This document shows, one piece after another, positions 1 through 8,978 of a DNA stretch of 15,247 nt. A program made the translations under genes and the position numbers. Origin of the DNA: Phoronis ovalis (Eukaryota > Phoronida > Phoronidae). Numbering within the stretch: the stretch's first letter is position 1; each line of letters begins with the position of its first letter. Location: contig JAOXYB010028423.1 in NCBI GenBank assembly GCA_028565635.1, positions 1 to 15,247 on the forward strand. The letters are read 5' to 3'. The notes beneath the pieces are model-generated. The model saw only the letters and a list, made by a program, of their open reading frames with translations, did no database searches and was not told the origin of the DNA.

Positions 1-560
1 TTTATAAATGGATAGGATGAAATGACGTCATTAATTGGCATGCGTGGACATATGTTTGTGTGTATATTTAAAGTTAATTAAAATGTATATTGATAATGTA
101 CGAGTTAAAATAATCTGCGAGTTAAAATGTAATGTCCTACATACTTTAAAATAGGCAATGACGTCATTAATGGGCATGCGTAGACAGATGTTAATTGTAA
201 CATAATGCTTATGTACTTGTAAATCGGCAAGGTTAAAACTGTGCATTGAAAATCTCTGAGTTACAATTTAGTGTTAGGTAAGAATTTAACGTACTTAAAT
301 GTTTTTTATAAATGGATGGGATGAAATGATGTCATTAATTGACATGCGTAGACATATGTTTGTCTGTATATTTAAAGTTAATTAAAATGTACATTGATAA
401 TCTGCGAGGTAAAATGTAATGTCGTACATACTTTAAAGTAGGAAATGACGTCATTAATGGGCATGCGTAGACAGATGTTTATTTAACATAATGCTTATGT
501 ACTTATTGTAAATCGGCAAGGTTAAAACTGTGCATTGATAATCTCTAAGTTAAAATTTAA
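1..560. repeat. ~304-bp tandem repeat, about 1.8 copies, with CRE-like palindromes
   Basis: The stretch from base 1 recurs from about base 305 with a constant offset of 304 that drifts slightly after small indels. Shared landmarks include TTTATAAATGGAT, the AAGTTAATTAAAATGTA block, CATACTTTAAA, ATAATGCTTATGTACTT and AATCGGCAAGGTTAAAACTG. Each unit also holds two related half-units carrying ATGACGTCATTAAT-GGCATGCGT-GACA. The palindrome TGACGTCA occurs at 23-30, 159-166 and 446-453, and as TGATGTCA at 327-334. The left end is cut by the window, so the array may be longer. Confidence 0.85.
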
Positions 561-891
561 TATCTTAAAGACTTTTGGATGTATTGTTGTTATTAGCAGC
601 TTGTCATAACCTACATAGTTTCCATCTGTGTATACTTCATATATATCGGGATTACTTTCCATATGATATGTGATATTTTTTCTCACTAACTGATGCTCGT
701 TTTCTGTATTATATAAATACATGCTGACACATAAAAAAAACAAGTTCCATCACCCTTTATTTTTATTGTTGTTACGTTATGTTCATAAATTCCTGTATTC
801 AAACATTTGTTTGGGTTTACAAATTTATCACAAATATTATTAGTGTGAGCTTCTGTTCATGCAATTTATTCTTTAATTTCTTTAGCTGTGG
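561..891. other. Unassigned AT-rich intronic or intergenic sequence
   Basis: This stretch lies between the tandem repeat and the first 200-bp direct repeat. A minus-strand open frame at 522-743 (73 codons) has no recognisable motif and begins inside the tandem repeat. I see no gene, RNA or repeat here. It is presumably part of the intron upstream of exon 1. Confidence 0.5.
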
Positions 892-1086
892 TTTTTATGC
901 TGATAAACATGTAGTGACTACATAATTTTAAAGTTAATAGGTAGTTTTAAAAATATGTATTTATCGTCACCATAACAGCCAACACATTGAAAATATCTTG
1001 CAGTTCCACTTGATTCTGAAATTACAATGAGAAAGAAATCTCCAACAAACTTTGCTTTTTATTAGAATAATATTTTGTGATACAAA
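892..1086 (+). repeat. ~200-bp direct repeat, copy R1
   Basis: This stretch is similar along its whole length to 1459-1660. Shared words include TTTTTATGCTGATAAAC, GTGACTACATAATTTTAAAG, CGTCACCATAACAGCCAA, AGTTCCA-TTGATTC and GAATAATATT-TG-CATACAAA. Small indels and scattered substitutions show it is old. It abuts the Penelope-like remnant on its left side. Confidence 0.85.
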
Positions 1087-1425
1087 GGACCACAAAGTTT
1101 CCATTCATTTTAACAATACTAATCCTAGTTTGGTGGATTTTGCAATAACACATATAGAAAATGTAAAAATTACTGATGCAACTTACAGAAGATTTTGTAA
1201 AAAAATGTGGATCAAAAAATTAAACACAGAATGCTTAATGGATTAAATAAAAGAACTTGATTTTATTTTTGTAATATGTAATGATACCTGTTTGTACTAA
1301 TGATGCTATATGTTTGTGACATCACATCACTTATATGATGTCATAATAGTGTAGATGTCGATGTGGTTTTGCGCAGATAGCTTCATACCTGAGGAAGGCT
1401 GAAAGGCCAAAATGTCATAAATATA
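1083..1425 (+). mobile_element. Penelope-like element 3' remnant (GIY-YIG C-terminus plus tail)
   Basis: Codons ending at the TAA of 1244-1246 read KDHKVSIHFNNTNPS, then DFAITHIENVKI, then YRRFCKKMWIKKLNT. This has the pattern of the C-terminal half of the GIY-YIG endonuclease domain of Penelope-like retroelements (V-x-HFN, D-F-x-I-x-x-IE, R-x2-(E/K)-x2-WI-x-KL-x-T). The usual P-GLN ending is lost. The N-terminal GIY-YIG motif and the reverse transcriptase are absent, so this is a 5'-truncated dead copy. An AATAAA overlaps the stop (1246-1251), and a ribozyme-like core lies at 1389-1412. The frame has no start codon (nearest TTG at 1052, inside R1). I recognised the pattern by eye, without a search. 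Confidence 0.6.
1309..1425 (+). ncRNA. Degenerate hammerhead-ribozyme-like motif in the PLE tail
   Basis: CTGAGGA (1389-1395) is followed by stem-loop GGCT-GAAA-GGCC (1397-1408) and AAAA (1409-1412), close to the hammerhead core CUGANGA-stem II-GAAA but with one extra A (1396) and G-to-A at the first core base after stem II. The next bases, 1412-1425, pair with 1309-1322 over 14 positions, including two G-U wobbles, as a stem III would. An AUC triplet falls at the expected cleavage site (1321-1323). Stem I is weak, and an 8-bp hairpin (1317-1324 with 1336-1343) competes. Penelope-like elements are known to carry hammerhead motifs. This copy is probably inactive. Confidence 0.4.
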
Positions 1426-1458
1426 TCTATTTTTTAAACAATATCCAATTTTTCGTGA

Positions 1459-1660
1459 TTTTTATGCTGATAAACGTATAGTGACTACATAATTTTAAAG
1501 TTAGGTAGTTTTAAAAAATAAAATATGCATTTTTCGTCACCATAACAGCCAATACATTGAAAATAACCTGCGTGCAGTTCCATTTGATTCAGAATATATT
1601 ATGAGAAAGATATCTCCAGCAAGCTTTGCTTTTTGTTAGAATAATATTATGTCATACAAA
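1459..1660 (+). repeat. ~200-bp direct repeat, copy R2
   Basis: Partner of 892-1086 in the same orientation, offset about 567-574. It starts right after the 3' region of the Penelope-like remnant, so R1 and R2 flank about 370 bp of element sequence. Similarity stops after ATACAAA at 1660. Confidence 0.85.
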
Positions 1661-1871
1661 ATCTAATCTTCAAAAAAGCCATTTTATTTGAGAAATAGCC
1701 CAAATGATCATTCTTTTGAACAACCTTTAGTTTTAAAGGGAGCTCGAAAAGTATTGTATATGAGAGACAGGCAACCAATATATGGTAAAGTGTAGCTATA
1801 TTTTTTATACTAATTCCACTCAACTGCACTTAAAAAAACACATATCACTAATAAAACATTGTATTTTTTAG

Positions 1872-1982
1872 GTACAGTAAAGCCATAGCAAATAAAGGTA
1901 AAATGATATTGACCACTCCATATGAGGATTTATTTGGTGCAAAATATGTTTTGTCCCTCTGCGATGTTATATATGAAGGAAG
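1872..1982 (+). CDS. CACHD1: CACHD1-like exon 1 of window (Cache region)
   Basis: The exon is 111 nt, with acceptor TTTTTTAG ending at 1871 and donor GTAAGA from 1983. Only the frame with codons from 1873 is open. It encodes YSKAIANKGKMI, then LTTPYEDLFGAKYV and ends VIYEG plus two bases of a split Arg codon. LT-PY-D-FG--YV is the typical strand-rich signature of the second half of a Cache domain in CACHD1 and alpha2-delta proteins. It begins with the last base of a codon (phase 2 intron upstream), so a further exon lies to the left. I could not find that exon in 1-1871. Confidence 0.85.
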
Positions 1983-2042
1983 GTAAGATAACATAAATAA
2001 AGTCATTGTCTGATATTCAAAGGCTGGGGTACTTCAATTGAT

Positions 2043-2358
2043 GGAATATCTTTATTCCGACGGCTTTCTGGTCCTAAGGATCTCTAGTCCAAAGGCTCAA
2101 TGGTCTGACAGTTCTCAAGTCTGAAGGCTTGCTGATCTAATAGCTCTTTAGTCTGAAGGCTCACTCGTCCGACATGGAAATTCCAAAAAACAGGCTGTGT
2201 ACTCTTTGACCCTTTATGCGAACAAAATATACACCACACTAACCCCCATATTGCTACACTTGGACAACACAGAAAGAAATACAGCTAAAACACTCAAATT
2301 TAAATTTAAATGTTAACAGTTCTTCATGCAGAGCGTTACAATGGCTATTATAATAAAT
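2043..2358 (+). mobile_element. Interspersed element with 16-bp minisatellite core, copy 1
   Basis: The sequence 2043-2358 reappears inverted at 8979-9318. Perfect blocks are 2043-2064 against 9297-9318 (22 bp), 2213-2228 against 9120-9135 (16 bp) and 2341-2358 against 8979-8996 (18 bp). Two copies with the same outer limits in unrelated introns indicate a dispersed, probably non-autonomous element. One end is the near-palindrome GGAATATCTTTATTCC. No coding capacity is visible. The class is unknown; Helitron/Helentron-like elements with internal minisatellites are one possibility. Confidence 0.7.
2053..2180 (+). repeat. 16-bp minisatellite, 8 units
   Basis: Eight consecutive 16-bp units fit without indels (2053, 2069, 2085, 2101, 2117, 2133, 2149, 2165). 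The approximate consensus is TRGTCYGAAGGCTCTC. Units are diverged (for example TGGTCTGACAGTTCTC and TAGTCTGAAGGCTCAC), so the array is old. Confidence 0.85.
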
Positions 2359-3659
2359 ACAAGTATTATCTAAATATTTAAGTATTATCTAATTACTGCA
2401 TGTGTTCATAGTGTACATATTGGCCTTTAGATGGTCATTGTGTCTAGTATGTTTTTTTTCGACTCCGTTAAATTGTCCAGCTGTTCACCGCAGCCAAGAG
2501 GACATTATTTTCCATGCTGAAACATTATTATGTAAGCAGTTTTGTATGCAGGGTAAAATGCTTCAAACATCTTTCGGTTTTAAAACTTTCTTGTAGTTTT
2601 TTCTTAATATTATTATTTAATTTGTATTTTTAAAGTATAGACTAAGACAATTTCAGAATTTTTTTTATTTGTAGAAAACTAACAAAATTGGAGCAAAAGC
2701 TTGATCCATTTTCTTAGTTCAAAAGTAATAGGTATACCAGCTACATTTGGTACACTTGTTCAAAACTGTATAGCAGTTATATAAAGGCAACTTGCGCAAA
2801 CACATGAGACAGCAGGTGCAAAATATCGCGAGAGGTATAACAGACATGCTCATAGTATACATGCTAAAAAACACTATAACATAAAGTATTTGCCTCCCCC
2901 AAATGTTTTTGTTATGCAGTTGGCATTAAAAATCTTCCCAACTTTAGTTTTATCTTTTGTTTGCCGCATTTTGGTTCTAGATGAGCTGAAATTGTTTCCC
3001 GTAACCCGTATAATGTTTAAAATAAATATTTTAAATTTTATTTATAAGAAGTTTATGTTTCAAGGATTGTTAACAACAATTAACCTGATTCTTTACATTG
3101 TTTCTATTAACCTTCTAATTATTATTTTTTTAAATTGCAATACAACATTAATGTATTAAGACGACCCTTAATATATCCCCAAGTGCAGGATAAGTTTGAT
3201 TTTAGCTGTTGGTTTTAAAATGTGCAGCAAGAGATTAGTGTAAAGTTGTTTTTCTAGTTATGTCGACACAAGAAAACAATTTTTCACTTCTGAAAGTAAA
3301 ATCCAGTAAGCCTATAAATGGTGCAATATAACATACATGTACATGTTTGTATACATTCAAGTGTTTTGAATTTAGAAAAGCGAATGTTTTAAATATACCT
3401 CATGATAAGCACCCATGGCTAAGAACATGACCTTATTGTAAGAAGATTTGTTTTTCAGCAACCTATCGCAAGCAAATCTGATTATTTGGGAACCCTCATA
3501 AGCAGTTCATTGTATGTAATGAGCTAAACCAAACCTTGTTGTAGGCATAAAATATATACCCCATCTGGAGCATTAAAATTACCCTAAAAAACATTCCCCA
3601 CCGGGCAGCACATAGATACCATCACTTCGACTAACAGTGCCTCCCTCGGATAATTTTAG

Positions 3660-3782
3660 AGTTGGTGGTGTTCATACTACTGATGATCCAGTTGCAGCAG
3701 TGATGTGTATGGACTTTACTCTGCCACATTTCTATGCCCTGATGACAGATTTGTTTCCTTCTTGCAAAGACAATAACCATGT
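3660..3782 (+). CDS. CACHD1: CACHD1-like exon 2 of window (Cache region)
   Basis: The exon is 123 nt, with acceptor AATTTTAG ending at 3659 and donor GTAAGT from 3783. The first base completes the Arg codon split by intron 1. It encodes VGGVHTTDDPVAAVM followed by CMDFTLPHFYALMTDLFP and SCKDNNH. The segment (A)VM-(C/G)-(M/I)-DFTL--FY--L-DL-P matches the conserved closing helix of the CACHD1 Cache domain (vertebrate form about VMGIDFTLRYFYKVLMDLLP). It ends with two bases of a Val codon. An overlapping acceptor at 3660-3661 would break the phase and was not chosen. Confidence 0.87.
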
Positions 3783-5450
3783 GTAAGTTTTTGTAGTTGT
3801 TTAATTAGTTGAAGCCAATCTTGGTTAAAGAAGCATTCTAAGAATGATAGGAAACTAAATTGGTGAAAATAAATTTGCCATGCAAATGACCCATTTTCTT
3901 TTCAGTATGTCAGGACTGCATATCATCTACCAATTAGCACCTGTAATACTTTTTCACTGACTCAATTTGTTTTATGCTGACTCAATTCATTAGATACGTC
4001 CTACCATTTTGTCTAACATGGTATGTGTAATGTCTAACATCTGGGTCTCCTAAGGTCGTGTTCAATGAACTTGGTCTGTTGTGTCCTTATGACATATGAC
4101 AAAGTAACCTCTTAGAGGTAGATTCAAACTCGGAACTCCGGATTAGAGAGAAAATGTATGTTTGTGTGTATATTACACAAAGCAACTATCTTTTATACCC
4201 ATCCACATAGTGGCATATAGTCGTAGTGAAGGCATTGTCATTTTTGTCGTCATTGTCGTCGTTGTCATTGTATGTAACACTTTCCTTTGTCTCATGTTAA
4301 CAGCTTCAGTTTTTACCCGATCAGCTTCATATTTGGGACAATTAGGTAAACACAGGTTAAAGTGCAGGTCAGTTGTAATTTTGACCTTGTTTACTTCCAA
4401 TATGGCTGACTGGCAGCCATGTTTGTTCCTGAGGGAGCACAAAATGTTGCGTCCATAGCCGCAAAGACAAAGCACTACCTGTATGATTTAAAGGTGATTG
4501 TAGGAAAGCCATGGGTTGGTGGGCGTAATAGACTAGGTGACATTATAAAATGACTTTGACAAGTAGGTCAAATGCCAGTATGAATCTTCGACATTTTTTG
4601 CCATGCATAACACTTTCTTTGCAAAAACTGCTTCAGTTTTTGTCCGATCAGCTTTATTTTGGTACGGAGTAAGTACAATGCAAAGTACTGGTTAGATACA
4701 ATTTTGACCCAGATTTCTTGAAATATGGTCAGCTGGCGGACATATTTGTTTCCAGGAGGGGACATGCCATTGCGTTTATAGCCGCAAAGACGAAGTGCTG
4801 CCTGGGCAATTTAAAGGTGTTTCTTAGAAGGCCATAGATTAGTGGGTGTAATAGGCTTGGTGACATTTTAAAATGAGCTTGATGAGTAGGTCAAATGCCG
4901 GTACGAATTTTTCGACATTTTTTGATGTAGGTAACGCTTTCTTTGTCTCCCAATAATTGCTTCAGTTTTTATTCGATCAGCTTCATATTCAGTAAATGCA
5001 ATAGATACAGGTTGGTCTTAATTTTAACCTGAAGCACTTCCCAAGATGGCCAACTGGTGACCATGTTGATTTTCGAGATTGTATGCCATAATAACAGCTA
5101 TAGTATTTATCCGATCAGCTTCATATTCGGCACAGGCTAAGTACAGGACAGGTTAATTTTGATTACTTCCAATATGGCGGACTGGTGGCCATTTGTTCCT
5201 GAGAGGGCATGTCACATTGCATCTATAGCCACAAACAAAGCGCTTCTTGGTGGTTCTAAGAAGGCCAAATGGGTAAATTTTTCACAAATAAATCCGTAAA
5301 AATGGGTTCGCTTTTCACAGAAGTGTCCGTAAAAATGGGTCCACTTTCTATTCGTTTGTAATTTAAAAACCTGTAATGTTAAAACAATGTAATCCTACAC
5401 ATTGGATGGGCATTAGACACAACAAATCTCTGGTCTATTTTTAATTTCAG
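3783..5450 (+). other. Intron 2 of the CACHD1-like gene
   Basis: Intron of 1668 bp, GTAAGT...TTTCAG, phase 2. About 60% is the ~328-bp tandem array at 4272-5270, preceded by a short GTC/ATT-rich run (about 4235-4270). The stretch 3783-4234 is unassigned. A 33-bp duplication (TCCGTAAAAATGGGT at 5293-5307 and 5326-5340) lies just after the array. Confidence 0.75.
4272..5270 (+). repeat. ~328-bp tandem repeat array, 4 units, third shortened
   Basis: The landmark CGATCAG recurs at 4318, 4645, 4974 and 5112, spacings 327, 329 and 138, so unit 3 has lost about 190 bp. Each unit begins near AACACTTTCTTTG, then has GCTTCAGTTTTT--CCGATCAGCTTCATATT, a CTTCCAATATGGC-GACTGG--GCCATGTTTGTTCC-style block (partly altered in units 2-3) and AGCCGCAAAGAC-AAG-GCT. 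Units 1, 2 and 4 end in GAAGGCCA-like sequence. Open frames at 4162-4475 on both strands are by-products of this repeat. Confidence 0.85.
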
Positions 5451-5781
5451 ATGCTATGTATTTGACGGTAGTGGCCATATTATCATGCATAAACTTTTCA
5501 TTGAGAAATGGATGGATCGTATGGACATGGAAAATGTCCATATGAGTGTACTAGAACCATCCATTACTAAAGTACTTATTAAACAAGGAGCTATGCAGAA
5601 AGAAGCGTGCATTGATTATGAGAGAAAGCGATATCAGTATCACTGGAAAGTAAGACTTACCACAGTCATTACAGATGAGGACTACGAAATACATCCAGTT
5701 GATGGCACAAATGCATATTTTGTGATTCGGAAAGAAAATTGGAGTCTAAGGACTCCAACACCATGTATTTGTACTGATGCG
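5451..5781 (+). CDS. CACHD1: CACHD1-like exon 3 of window (post-Cache region)
   Basis: The exon is 331 nt, with acceptor TTAATTTCAG ending at 5450 and donor GTAAGA from 5782. It completes the Val codon and adds 110 codons (residues 79-188). It starts CYVFDGSGHIIMHKLFIE, like the CFI-ED-GYL--HP segment of CACHD1 that follows the Cache domain. It goes on with a charged stretch (YERKRYQYHWKVRL) and HPVDGTNAYFVIRKENW, close to the IPGTNAFVGIVNE segment. It ends CICTDA, the start of the cysteine-rich block. The frame runs on as an open frame for 15 codons into the intron until a TGA at 5824. The sharp GTAAGA and an in-phase next exon place the border at 5781. Confidence 0.88.
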
Positions 5782-6470
5782 GTAAGACACAACTTTTTGT
5801 CAAAAATTGTGGTAAATATAATGTGAAACCTCAAGGCGAGCTCAGATGCTTTTATTGACTTCCCAACTGCTTCTAGTGCACAAAGTCATGTGTTCATGTT
5901 CGTCTTTTAGTTAATGACATCATGTATTTAGAATCATGACACACGAGCGCTGCTAGCTATTAAAAAAATAAAAATTGCCAACAAATCGGTTTTTATTTAT
6001 CAATTTTTAATTGAAATAGGTTTAATAGTGGAGAAAAAAGGTGTGCTGGTCTATTAAAAGAATCAAAATAACATGTAAAACCCAAAACATCGATAAATAA
6101 TCTAGTTATTACTAGGACACATGATAAGATTTTATTATCAAGTACAATTGAAACATGGACTAACAGATGGAATTCTGATTGTAGGTATATAGGTTATGTC
6201 ACACTCTCAAGCTCGCTATTAGATGTGCATTTCAGTTCATAGAAATAAATACAATTAGTATATTGATATATCATTCGAAAGCACAGTGTTGGCTACCAAT
6301 TGCTTTGCACTGCCGAAATATACATGTAGTTATCCTATATTATAATTACAGAGGTAATTAAGCGATTTCTTTGAAATTTGGAGATAGAATAGACAACAAA
6401 CAATAGTTTTTTATTATACTGCAATTGCAGTGAAAATTACTTACTATGATACTGTGTTTCCTGTTTACAG
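5782..6470 (+). other. Intron 3 of the CACHD1-like gene
   Basis: Intron of 689 bp, GTAAGA...TTACAG, the only phase 0 intron seen. It is AT-rich, and I see no repeat or gene in it. Confidence 0.75.
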
Positions 6471-6592
6471 AATGCGGCAAAATCTTCTCTTCTGTACACC
6501 TGTTTGAAAACTGGAAACCCACAGGGCTGTGAATGTCCATGTTATTCAACTGCTGGGTATAACTACTGCACTGATCAATTTGATGTCAAAAC
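6471..6592 (+). CDS. CACHD1: CACHD1-like exon 4 of window (cysteine-rich ectodomain)
   Basis: The exon is 122 nt, with acceptor CTGTTTACAG ending at 6470 and donor GTGAGT from 6593, entered in phase 0. It encodes residues 189-228 plus two bases of a Thr codon. Cysteines sit at 199, 208, 210, 212 and 221. The run QGCECPCYSTAGYNYCTD parallels NECECPCECPLEVNECTG in vertebrate CACHD1. The protein segment is extracellular and probably disulfide-bonded (inference). It overlaps a minus-strand open frame at 6358-6549, which is a shadow. Confidence 0.87.
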
Positions 6593-7422
6593 GTGAGTAA
6601 ATACATGGTCACACAAAATAATGTGAACGATTTGAATTGAATTTAACATAATTTATTAACAACATATAAACACAATGCTTTGCTATAATAAAAAAAATTT
6701 AATGCAAAATCAGATCCATTTTATTTGGTAAGCTTACATGTATTTCAAATAGTTCTTGTAATATTTGGGTAAATGCTAGCATGCTCTTTTCACAGTCTTA
6801 ATTTTGTAGGCCAAAACACACTCCATAAAATAAGATAGAAAGTCTATATATGAGCACTATCTCCATGCCAATCAAAAACAGAAGGCAAGAACAAACTTAT
6901 TGTTTGATATGCGATCTTGATATACCATGTTATACAGAAGCAGCTACATCTTTGAAATATTGTTAATATCCAGTGAATTACTGGGTAATTTATTCCATAG
7001 AAGAAATCCACATCCGAATAAAAAATAAGCCACAAATCGTGCTAGGTTTATTATTTATTTTTCTGGTTTGATTTGAATTGTAGCAATAGAAAACTTTTTC
7101 CAGCTAGGAAAGCTATAAATCTATGCATCATTATAGATCACAAAAATAACTTTGCAGTTGCAAGAATATGAGTGTCAAGTTGAATATTTCCATGCATCAT
7201 ACTCCCTAATTTATGTATGCCTTAAAACTACATTTTACTCCAATATGCTTGAATCAACGAATTTCACTCCCAGATATGAGGTCGTTCTTAAAAATAGCCG
7301 CTATTTTTACCATACGATTTTATATAATTCCCCACTATGAAAATGTTTATTTTATTACTTGACTGTATATAAACACATGTTATTTTGTGTCACCCTTTAT
7401 TTATTCTGGGGACTGCCCAGTT

Positions 7423-7680
7423 CTCCGAAGGCTCTCTGGTCTGATAGCTCTCTGGTCTGACAACTCGGTAGTCCGATACTACTATTTTCTTATTCTACTT
7501 AAATTTAAATAATGTATTAAGTGTTAACATATTCAATTCTGTAAAAAAAATAAGTATAATAAAAAAGTTATATAACGTTTTTACGGACCGAAAAACTTAG
7601 TCATTTTTTCGTAGTTTTTAACGCAATTTAGGTTCTCTGGGCCGAAGGCTCATTGGTTCGAAAGCTCGCTGCTCCAAAAC
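7423..7680 (+). repeat. Two short 16-bp minisatellite arrays flanking an AT-rich spacer
   Basis: About four units at 7423-7484 (CTCCGAAGGCTCTCTG, GTCTGATAGCTCTCTG, GTCTGACAACTCGGTA and a partial one) and about three at 7637-7680 (GCCGAAGGCTCATTG, GTTCGAAAGCTCGCTG and a partial one) share the unit of the arrays at 2053-2180 and 9179-9306. The ~150-bp spacer is AT-rich and shows only loose similarity to the other copies. It is either a diverged or rearranged third copy of the same family. Confidence 0.65.
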
Positions 7681-7912
7681 ACAAAGTAAATAAGTGGTAA
7701 GTAATGCCTATGATTACTGCTTTTTAGCTCTGACGTAGTGCCCATCTTGGTTATAATTACACGTAGCACTATTCTGGAGAATTGTTACGGTGTTTTGCGA
7801 AACAAAACCGTTCCTAAAAAGCGCCACATTCCAAAATTTTTAGTCCTGTTAGTTATCACTCACGCTGACAAAACATTTTTCCAACTGTATGGTATGAGCA
7901 AGAAAACCCCTT

Positions 7913-7958
7913 TCATCATCTTCGTCATCTTAATCATCTTTATCATCATCATCATTAT
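7913..7958 (+). repeat. Imperfect TCA/ATC microsatellite
   Basis: Runs of TCATCATC-TTCG-TCATC-TTAATCATC and TTTATCATCATCATC. It encodes the poly-isoleucine end of a spurious open frame at 7738-7962. Confidence 0.8.
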
Positions 7959-8978
7959 GTAACAATACTGTGCATTAAAAGCTACAAAATTTATGTTATC
8001 TTTAAGATATTTTGATATTTTTTACATTTAATATTCCTTATCATTAAATTGTATTTTATAATTTTGAAAAAGTAATTAAATAAATATTCTAAATATTCTT
8101 GAAAGTGTTATGCTCTGTTCTATCCAATTCAGTGTATAAACATGACAACCCAGCTTAATGATCCTTAATAGTTTCATATCTTTTCAAATTATCTTCTGTG
8201 TAAAAATTAAATATTGGTGTCGCATCATCAAACAGCTTATTCCCACCATGAGATACCGACTTTGTATAGTAAAGTTTAGCAACTCGCTTCTGAGAGAAAA
8301 CTAATTTTGCATACTGGTTAAATTATACACCGGAGAATGTGAAACGATCAATACACGACTGGGACATTAATTAGAATTAACCAAAGTCGGCTTAATATGC
8401 AACTGTTAAGAAACTCAACAATTCACATAAATTTAATGATTTGAAAAAATGTTTCATTTTTTTCAATTTTCCAATTTCTTTAATTTTCAATAAATAAATA
8501 AAAATTCCATATTACTTTTTATATCTTGAAATTGTTTGAGTACTCATACTTTATGTTGAGGCAAAAACGCTTTTTCCAACATTATTTATAGCCATAGTCG
8601 TTGGAGACTTGCACATTCTAGCATCGTGTTAATCAATTCTTTAAATAGAAAGATCTAATTGTGGTAATACTATTACTCAAACCCCAGGACTCAAACACTG
8701 CAACAAAGTTTTTTAAAAGATTTTTGATACCTTTTGGCGCCGTGGTTGCATACAAAATTAATTGCATAAAAAATGTTCTGGCATGAAAAAATAATGTCCT
8801 CGCATGTGCGCCGGATGAACAGCTTGACAATTTGCCAGAGTTGAAAAAACGTACTAACAAAACACAATAAACAATCTATCAGTCATCAAGATAATTATGT
8901 ACATATGGGGTGTACACTATAAGCATACAAAGTAATTAATGTTCAATATTTGGCTAATCCTTATAAAAGTGTAATCAT

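Larger units (their letters stand above)
1983..3659 (+). other. Intron 1 of the CACHD1-like gene
   Basis: Intron of 1677 bp, GTAAGA...TTTTAG, phase 2. It contains the 16-bp minisatellite element at 2043-2358. The rest (2359-3659) is AT-rich without recognisable content. A plus-strand open frame at 2890-3159 is hydrophobic only because the DNA is T-rich. ACATACATGTACATG at about 3330-3344 is a low-complexity word frequent in molluscan DNA. Confidence 0.75.

Noticed and set aside
1317-1343. TGACATCA...TGATGTCA inverted repeat as a separate regulatory element
   Set aside because: It lies in the Penelope-like tail and is more simply a competing hairpin there. Nothing indicates a binding site.
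2890-3159. Open frame of 89 codons with hydrophobic residues, membrane-protein-like
   Set aside because: T-rich DNA gives Phe/Leu/Ile-rich translations by chance. There is no motif, and it lies wholly inside intron 1.
4110-4145. GATTCAAACTC resembling a Pol III B box, hint of a tRNA-derived SINE
   Set aside because: No convincing A box at the right distance upstream, no cloverleaf, and no second copy in the window.
4162-4475. Overlapping ~100-codon open frames on both strands
   Set aside because: They sit in the ~328-bp tandem array and its GTC-rich border. The other array units do not keep the frames open.
5648-5656. Strong internal donor-like AAAGTAAGA within exon 3
   Set aside because: The frame stays open and continues to resemble CACHD1 (GTNAYFVI) beyond it, and the exon 4 acceptor phase fits the donor at 5782.
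7738-7962. Open frame of 74 codons ending in poly-isoleucine
   Set aside because: The tail is the ATC microsatellite, and nothing recognisable is upstream.
8633-8860. Minus-strand open frame of 75 codons
   Set aside because: No domain or start context, and it lies in intron 4. Low-complexity composition explains it.
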